A stretch of 64,000 nucleotides of DNA from CBDFLS01 sp965249185 (GTDB lineage: Bacteria; Chloroflexota; Dehalococcoidia; Lucifugimonadales; Australimonadaceae). A program made the position numbers and the translations under genes. Below the pieces are notes generated by a model. That model did no database searches. It saw only the letters and a list, made by a program, of their open reading frames with translations, and was not told the origin of the DNA. The stretch is from positions 1,116,001 through 1,180,000 of the forward strand of contig CBDFLS010000002.1 in assembly GCA_965249185.1 (NCBI GenBank), read 5' to 3'. Positions 1-9,000 of this stretch are shown piece by piece; position 1 is the stretch's first letter, and each line of letters begins with the position of its first letter.

Positions 1-3000
1 CGACGAGTTCGGGTATTCCGTCGCCGTGGACGGTGACACCCTGGTGATTGGGGCACTTGGGGACGACCCCGGCAATACCGGCGCGGCCTACGTCTTCACC
101 AGGGGCGCCGGGGGCTGGTCCCAGGTGGGCAAGCTCACCGCTGCAGATCGCGGGCTTGATGCCGGCTTCGGGCATGCGGTCGCCGTGCATGGTGACACCA
201 TCGTCGTCGGAGCGTACGAGGAGGACCACCCCAACCCCGACGACCCCAACAACGATTTCAACGATGTTGGCGCTGCATACGTCTTCACCATGCCCGCCAC
301 CGGCTGGGCAGACATGACTGAGACGGCCAGGCTCACCGCCTCCGACGCTGCGGCCGGAGACGAGTTCGGAACTTCGGTGGCCGTGCACGGCGACACCATC
401 GTGGTCGGGGCGCCCGAGGAAGCCACCGGAGCGAGGGGTTCAGCCTACATCTTCACCAGGCCCGCAAACGGCTGGGGCAACTGGAGCACCCTGAATGCCA
501 ATGTCAAGGCCGGTTTGACCGCCACGCTGAGAGGCTTTAAGGGTGGCGACCGGTTCGGTCGCTCCGTAGCGGTGCATGGCGACACGGTCGTGGTCGGGGC
601 GTTCGAAGAAAACGGCGATGGCGATAAAGGTGCGGCTTATGTATTCACCAAGTCCGCAACCACCGGCGTCTGGGACGACTGGGACGACTGGAATGACCCG
701 AAGACAAGCGATGCAACTGCCAGGCTGACCGCCTCCGACCGCGCCACCGACGACAAGTTCGGCTCTTCCGTCGCAATAGACGATGACACCATCGTGGTTG
801 GGGCGCCCTACAACGACTACGACGACAGCGATAACGACACCGATGACGACGAGGGTGCGGTCTACGTCTTCACCAAGCCCGAGAGCGGTGGCTGGGCCAA
901 CGATACCGAGACCGCCAAGCTGATCGCCTTCGACCGCGCGGAGAACGACCAGTTCGGATTCTCCGTCGCGGTGGACGGCGACACCATCGTGGTTGGTGCG
1001 AACCAAGACGACAGCGACCGTGGTTCAGTGTACGTATTCACCGAGCCCTCCACCGGCGGCTGGACCGATACGGAAGGTACGGACAAGCTCGTCGCCTACG
1101 ATCGCAGTGGGGGCGACCTGTTCGGCTACTCCGTCGCTGTGGACGGAGACACCGTCCTGATCGGGGCGAAAGACGAAGGCGATACCAACGAAGAATATGG
1201 GGCAGCCTACGTGTTCGGCACCGGTGCGGAGTGGGCCGACATCCCCGGGAGCGGAGCGGGGACCATCTCGCACATCGCCAGGGGTCTGCGCAACAACGTC
1301 GAGCACACCTTCCGGGTCCGCGCGGTGAACGCGGCGGGAGCGGGCTTCGCGTCCGAAGTGGACGCGGAGCCAGTGGCGGCGAGTGTCCCCTCCGGACCCG
1401 CGGGCTTCACCGCCACTCAGACCGGCGTCGGCCAGGTGCTCTTGAAGTGGGCCAAGAGCACTGTCCCGCTGACCATCACCGATTATTCGTTTTATCAGAA
1501 CCCGGGGGTGGATGGGGACGGTTGGACCGATATCGACGGAAGCGATTCGAGCACCGACTCCCACACGGTCACCGGCCTGACTACCGGAGGCACCTACACC
1601 TTCGACCTCCGCGCCCACAACGGTGGCGGTCAAAACGCCGCCGGCAGCCAGTCCGTAACTCTAGAAGCCCGGGCCGCGGCGCCCACCGGGTTCACCGCGG
1701 ACGCGGGCGACGAGCAGGTGAAGCTGAGTTGGGACGATCCCGGTGATTCGACCATAGACAAGTACCAGCACTTCCAGATCGACCCGAGCAAGCTGACCGC
1801 CTCCGACGGCCTTCGGAGCGACGAATTCGGCTATTCGGTGGCGGTGGACGGCAACACCGCCGTGATCGGGGCATACCAAGACGACGACGCCACCAACGGC
1901 GACGATTCCGGTTCGGCCTACGTCTTTACCAAGGTCTCCGGCGCATGGAAGCAGGTAGCCAAGCTCATCGCCGATGACGGCGCGGCGAACGACGAGTTCG
2001 GGATTTCCGTGGCGGTGGATGGCGACACCATCGTGGTTGGGACGCATCAAAACGACGCCGATTCCAACGACAACGACGAAGGCGCGGCCTACGTCTTCAC
2101 CAAGCCCGCCAGCGGCTGGGCCGACATGACTCAGACAGCCAAGCTCACCGCCTTCGGTGCTGCGGCGGGCGACGAGTTCGGAATCTCCGTCGCCGTAAAC
2201 GGCGACACGGTGGTGGTTGGGGCACGTCAGGACGACACCAGCAACGGCGCCGCTTACGTATTCACCAAGCCCTTCACCGGCTGGGCCGACAGCAGTGAGA
2301 CCGCCATGCTCATCGCTTCCGATGCTGCAGCGGACGACGAGTTCGGAATCTCCGTCGCGTTGGACGGCGACACCGCCGTGATTGGGGCTCGTCAGGACGA
2401 CGACAACGGCAACCAGTCCGGTGCGGCCTACGTCTTCACTAAGGTCTCCGGCGTGTGGAGCCAGAAGGCGAAGCTGATAGCCTCGGACGGCGCGGCGGAC
2501 GACGAGTTCGGAACCTCCGTCGCCGTAAACGGCGACACGGTGGTGGTTGGGGCACGTCAGGACGACACCAGCAACGGCGCCGCTTACGTATTCACCAAGG
2601 TCTCCGGCGTGTGGCGCCAGAACGCGAAGCTCACCGCTTCCGACGGCGCGGCGGACAACGAGCTCGGAATCTCCGTGGCCGTGGACGGCGACACCATCGT
2701 GGTGGGGGCGCACCAAAACGACGCAGATTCCAACAACAACGACGAAGGTGCGGCCTACGTCTTCATCCGAGACTCCGCCGGTGGGTGGAGCCAGAAGGCC
2801 CAGCTCACCGCCTCCGACGCCGCAGCCCAGGATGGCTATGGGTATTCCGTCGGGGTGAGCGGCGACACCATTGTGGTTGGCGCCCCCTACAACGACTACG
2901 ACGACACCGACGGCGACACCGAAGACGATGAGGGTGCGGCCTATTTCTTGAGTGTTTTGGAGTGGGTCGATGTCCCGGGTAGCGATGATGAGACCATCTC

Positions 3001-6000
3001 TCACATCGTCACCGGCCTGACCAATGACGTGGAGCACACCTTCCAGGTGCGGGGCGTGAACGCCGCGGGCGTGGGCTTTGCCTCGGCCAGCGCCGGAGGT
3101 ACGCCCACGTTTGCGGTACCGGACCGGCCCACGGGTCTCGCCGCGGACGCGGGCGATACCGTGGTGGACCTGAGTTGGGATGAGCCCGAAGATTCGACCA
3201 TAGAGAAGTACCAACTGCTCGAGTTTATTCAGGGCGGCAAGCTGAGTACCGCGTCCACCAACGACCCGGTGGTGCGGGACGACGGGTTCGGAATCTCCGT
3301 CGCGGTGGACGGCAACACCGCCGTGATCGGGGCCTATAAGGACGACGACGCTGGCGCTGATTCCGGTTCCGCCCACGTCTTTACCAGGAGTTCGTCTACC
3401 GCTGCGTGGAGTTGGGCGGCCAAGCTCACCGCTTCCGACGCTGCGGCGAACGACGAATTCGGAATCTCTGTCGCTATCGAAGGCGACACCATCGTCGTGG
3501 GAGCGCATCAAAACGACGACGACGACCAAGACAATGACGAAGGCGCCGCCTACGTCTTCACCAAGGTCTCCGGTGTCTGGGGCCAGAAGGCCAAGCTAAC
3601 GGCTTCCGACGCCGCGGCGAACGACGCGTTCGGGATTTCCGTGGCGGTGCACGACGACACCGTAGTCGTAGGAGCGCACCTGGAAAACGCCAACGACGAC
3701 GATGTAGACATCACCGACGACGTCGCTGACTCCGGCGCCGCCTACGTCTTCACCAAGCCCGAGAGCGGTGGCTGGGCCGACGCCACCGAGGCCGCCAAGC
3801 TCACTGCTTCCAACGCCGCGGCCAACGACGAGTTCGGAATCTCTGTGGCTGTGCACGGCGAAACCGTCGTGGTTGGTGCGCACCAAAACGACGCCGATTC
3901 CAACAACAACGACGAAGGTGCGGCCTACGTCTTCATCAAGCCCGAGAGTGGCGGCTGGGCCGACGCCACCGAGACCGCCAAGCTCACCCCCGATAACGCC
4001 GCGGAGAACGACGCGTTCGGAATCTCCATGGCTGTGCACGGCGAAACCGTCGTGGTTGGTGCGCACAAGTACGATGTCGGCGGCGAGGCTAACGCCGGTG
4101 CGGCCTACGTCTTCATCAAGCCCGAGAGCGGCGGCTGGGCCGACGGCACTGAGACCGCGAAGCTCATCGCCTCCGACGCTATGAGAGGAGACGAGTTCGG
4201 GATTGCCGTGGCGGTGGACGATGACGAGGACACAATCGTCGTTGGGGCATATCTAGACGACCACACTGGCGACGACGACAACACCATCGGCAATGCCGGT
4301 TCGGCCTACGTCTTCACCCAGGATTCCAACGGGTGGAGTCAGAAGACGAAGCTCACCGGGCCCTCCCGTGGAAAGGGCGACTGGTTGGGGTACTCCGTTG
4401 CGGTGGCCGGCGACACCGTCCTGGCTGGGGCCTACAAGTCCAACATCAGCGGCCCCGATTCAGGCGCCGTCTACCTGTGGGTAGTCCCGGAGTGGGCCGA
4501 CATTGCCAATAGCGACGCGACGACCACGTCCCACACCTTCGCCGGTCTGACCAACCGGGTCGAGTACAGCCTTCAGGTCCGCGCGGTGGACAAGGTGGAA
4601 GGGGCCGCCGGCCCGCCCTCGGACCCCCTCAGGGCCATGCCGCTCAAGCCGAAGCCAGCGGAGCCGACCGGGCTCACCGCTGTGGCCGGCGACAGCCAGG
4701 TGGAGCTCAGCTGGGGCGATCCCGGCGAGAGCTCGCCGCCCATAAACAGCTCCCAGCTATGGCAGCATGCCGAGAATGCCATCCTGACCGCCACCAGTCC
4801 GACGGCGGACGATGAGTTCGGGTATGCCGTAGCGATAGACGGCGACACTGCCGTTGTCGGGATGCCCGGAGAGGACAACCCCCAAAACTCCGGCGCCGCC
4901 TTCATATTCACCAGGGACTCATCCGGCACGTGGAGCCGGGTGGCCAGGCTCAGAGCCAGCGATCCGGGTACACAGGATACGGATCTGTATAGATTCGGCC
5001 TATCCGTGGCCGTGCATGAAGACACGTTGAATGGCGACACGATAGTGGTTGGCGCTCCCGATCACTCAAGCAGTACAGGTGCGGTATACGTATTCAGCGA
5101 GCCCTCCGACGGCTGGGCCAACACTACGGAAACGGCAAAGTTCCTAGCCTCGGACGGCGCGGTTGACGACGAGTTCGGGAATTCGGTCGCGGTGGTCGGT
5201 AACACCATCGTGGTCGGGGCGTACCTGGACGACGACAATGGCGACAGTTCCGGCTCGGCCTACGTCTTTGACGAGCCCTCCGGCGGCTGGGCCAACGATA
5301 CGGATTCGGACGATGCAGATGCTGAATTCGACCACACAACGGAGACCTTCAAGCTCAGCGGGAGTAGCGGTTCCGACAATTTCGGCAGGTCGGTAGCAAT
5401 CGACGGTGACACCATCGTGGTTGGAGCGAGCGGAGTCGATATTGGTACGGGTTCGGCTTTCGTGTTCATCAAGCCCGCCACCGGCTGGGTCAACAGCTCG
5501 GGTACTGAGGTGGCCAAGCTCACCACCTACGTCCGCAGTGAAAGCGACAGAGGGGACAGATTCGGGCATTCAGTAGCAATCGACGGCGACACCATCGTGG
5601 TTGGGGCCTACGGGGACGACGGCGATAGGGGTTCGGCCTACGTGTTCACCAAGCCCGATACCGGCTGGGCCAACAGCCCGGGGACCGAGACGGCCCAGCT
5701 CACCGCCTCCGACAGAGCCGCGAACGACCGGTTCGGAGTTTCCGTCGCGGTGGACAGCGACACCGTTGTTATCGGGGCGCACGCTCTGAACGAAGACAGG
5801 CCAGGGTCTGCTTACGTCTTCATCAAGGCCGTCGCCGGCTGGACCGACAGTACCGAAGCGGCCAAGCTCACCGGGTCTGGAAGCGCTAATCGCGACACGT
5901 TCGGGATTTCCGTGGCGGTCGACCACGTCGCGGTCAGTGAGGGAGTCTACCGCCTCACCGCCATGGTCGGGTCAGACGGGCAAGGCGGCAACGATCAGGG

Positions 6001-9000
6001 GGCCGCCTACCTTTACGACATCCAGGTGTGGACCCCCATTGCCGGAAGCACGGGAGAGACCAGGTCCCACTTTGCGACTGGCCTGACCAACGACGCGGAG
6101 CACACCTTCGCGGTCCGCGCAGTGAACGACGGCGGCGCAAGCGGCCCGTCTAATCAGGTGTCCGCGGAACCGGCGAGCGCGGACTCGGCCCCCGCGAAAT
6201 CCAGGTACTTCTCCGCGGTGCAGGTTGGCGCAGGCGAGGTGCGTTTGGCGTGGGAGCCGAGCGCCGATCCCCTGACCATCGTCAGGTTTGAGTACACGGA
6301 CAACGCGGGCGAAAACGAAATTTGGAAAGACGCCACTGGGAGCCATCCCACCACCGTCTCCCACACCGTCTCCGATCTGGTGGTGGACACCACGTACACC
6401 TTCGCGGTCCGCGCCGTCAACAGCGCCTTCTCCGGCGCTCCTTCCGACCCTTGGTCGGTAACAATAGCTGCAGCGCCGGACAGACCCACCGCGCTCACTG
6501 CCGATGCTGGCGACGAGCAGGTAGAGATGAGTTGGCGTTACTCCGGCGGGCAAACGTCGACTACCGGGTTCCAATACCAGCAGAAGACCGGGGGCGACTT
6601 CGGCGACGATTGGACCGACATCACCGGAGGCACATGGACGACCAGGTCCCACATTGTGACCGGTCTGACCAACGAGATCCCCTATACCTTCCGGGTCCGG
6701 GCCGTGAACGTGGTCGTAGGGAGCGAACCGTCCGACCCCGTGACCTCCACCCCGGAAGCGGCTCGTTCCCGCCCCGCGCGGCCGACAAACTTCAATGCCG
6801 AGCAGACCGGCGTCGGCCAGGTGGAGTTAACGTGGAACATGGCCGGGGGGCGCCTGACGGTCACCGGCTATCAGTACACTGCTGACGGCGGTTCCAATTG
6901 GCGCGACATCTCCGGGAGCGATTCCGGCACGGTCTCGCACATCGTCTCCGGTCTGAACGCGCCCGACCCCAACCTCGGCCCCTACACGTACGCCTTCGCC
7001 GTCCGCGCTGTCAATAGCGCTGGTTTAACTGCGTACGACTTCATTCCCGTGACGATCTTCGATGTGCCAAATAAGCCCACCGGGCTCGGCACTACCAGCG
7101 GAGACACCCAGGCGACGTTCCATTGGAATGTGACGCCCGTGACCACGAATCAGCCGATACACAAGCACCAGCTATTGCACCTTCCCCAGAGCAAGCTGAC
7201 CGCTGACGACGGTGCTGACGACGACGAGTTCGGGTATTCGGTAGCGATAGATGGCGACACCGCCGTGGTCGGGGCGCGCCTGCACGACATCGGTGCCAAC
7301 GCTAATGCCGGTGCGGCCTACGTCTTCGTCTTCACCGAGGCCGACGGTGTGTGGAACCAAGCAGCCAAGCTCACCGCCTCCGTCCCCGCGGCGAACGATG
7401 AATTCGGAATCTCTGTCGCTATCGACGGCGACATCATCGTGGTGGGGGCGCCCTACAACGACTACGACGACCCCGATGACGACGCCAACGACGTCAGCAA
7501 CTCCGGTGCGGCCTACGTCTTCACCAAGCCCGGGAGCGGCGCCAACGACGACCTCTTGACAGACTGGAAAGACTGGGACTCCCTCAATGACGAAGGCAAG
7601 GCCGCATTGACGGCCAAGCTCACTGCCGATGACGCCGCAGCGGACGACGAGTTCGGAATCTCCGTGGCAGTGCACGGCGAAACAGTGGTCGTAGGAGCGC
7701 ACCTGGAAAACGCCAATGACGACGACTTAGACACCACTGACGACGTCGCTGATTCCGGCGCCGCCTACGTCTTCACCAAGCCCGGGAGCAGCAGCTGGGC
7801 CAACGCCACCGAGACCGCCAAGCTCACTGCTTCCGATGGCGCGGCGAACGACAAGTTCGGGATTTCCGTGTCGCTGGACGATGATACCGTGGTGGTTGGG
7901 GCGCACCAGCCCCAGTACGAGGAGAACGGTGCAAACGTCGAGGTGGGGCCCGGTGCGGCGTACGTCTTCATCAAGCCTGCGAGCGGCAGCTGGGCCGACA
8001 ACACTGAGGGGGCCAGATTCATCGCCCCCGACGGCGCGGCGAACGACGAATTCGGGGTCTCGGTGGCCATCGACGTTGATGCCGTCGTGGTTGGAGCGCA
8101 CCTGCACGACGTCGGTGCCAACACCAATGCTGGTGCGGCCTACGTCTTCACGAGGGATTCGAACTCCGGCAAGTGGGGCCAGCCGCTCAAGCTCACCGCT
8201 TCCAATGGACACGCAGACGATGGGTTCGGGAACTCCGTTGCGGTGGACGGCACTACCGCCGTCGTCGGCGCGTACCTGGACGACCGCGACGACGCCGCTC
8301 TTGACACCGGTTCAACTTACGTGTTTGCTCGGAAGTTAGGGGTGTGGAGCCAGACGCTCAATCTCGCCGGCCCCGAGCCCGACCAGGATGACGGGCTCGG
8401 ATACTCCGTTGCAGTAGACGACGGTACCCTCCTGGCAGGCGCGCCTCAGGACGACAATGATCCCGATTTTGCCTACGCGATGGACATCTCAGACGCGGGG
8501 TGGACGGACTTCGTCTCAACAGAATTGACCGACGACGGCGAGGATTACTTCTACCGGGTGCTCAAGCTGACCAACGACCAAGAGTATGCCTTCCGGGTGC
8601 GTTCGGTGAACGCCGCCGCCAATCGTCCGTCTGACGAAATGGTCGCGGCCACGCCAAAGAGTGCGAAACCGGGCAAGACCGATGGTCTGTCCGCTCAGCC
8701 AGGAGATTCCCAGGTAACACTCAGTTGGGATGACCCCCGCGATTCGTCCCTAACCGGCTACCAGGTACTGCAGCCTACTGAGCAGACCGAGCTCACGGCC
8801 TCCGACGGCGCGACGAACGAAGAGTTCGGTGAATCGGTAGCAGTGGACGATGGCACCGCCGTGGTGGGTGCGCCCGAGCACGATATCAACGGCAACGCCA
8901 ATGCCGGTGCGGCCTATGTCTTCACCAGAGCCTCGGACTCCGGTGAGTGGAGCGGCCCAATCGAGCTCAATGCCGGCTCCGACGGCGCGGCGGACGACTG

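Noticed and set aside
1661..3529. A 622-codon open frame on the minus strand within the giant gene
   Set aside because: It mirrors the plus-strand repeat with its periodic Val/Gly/Asp pattern, has no ribosome site and no family match. It is a shadow of a GC-rich repeated gene.
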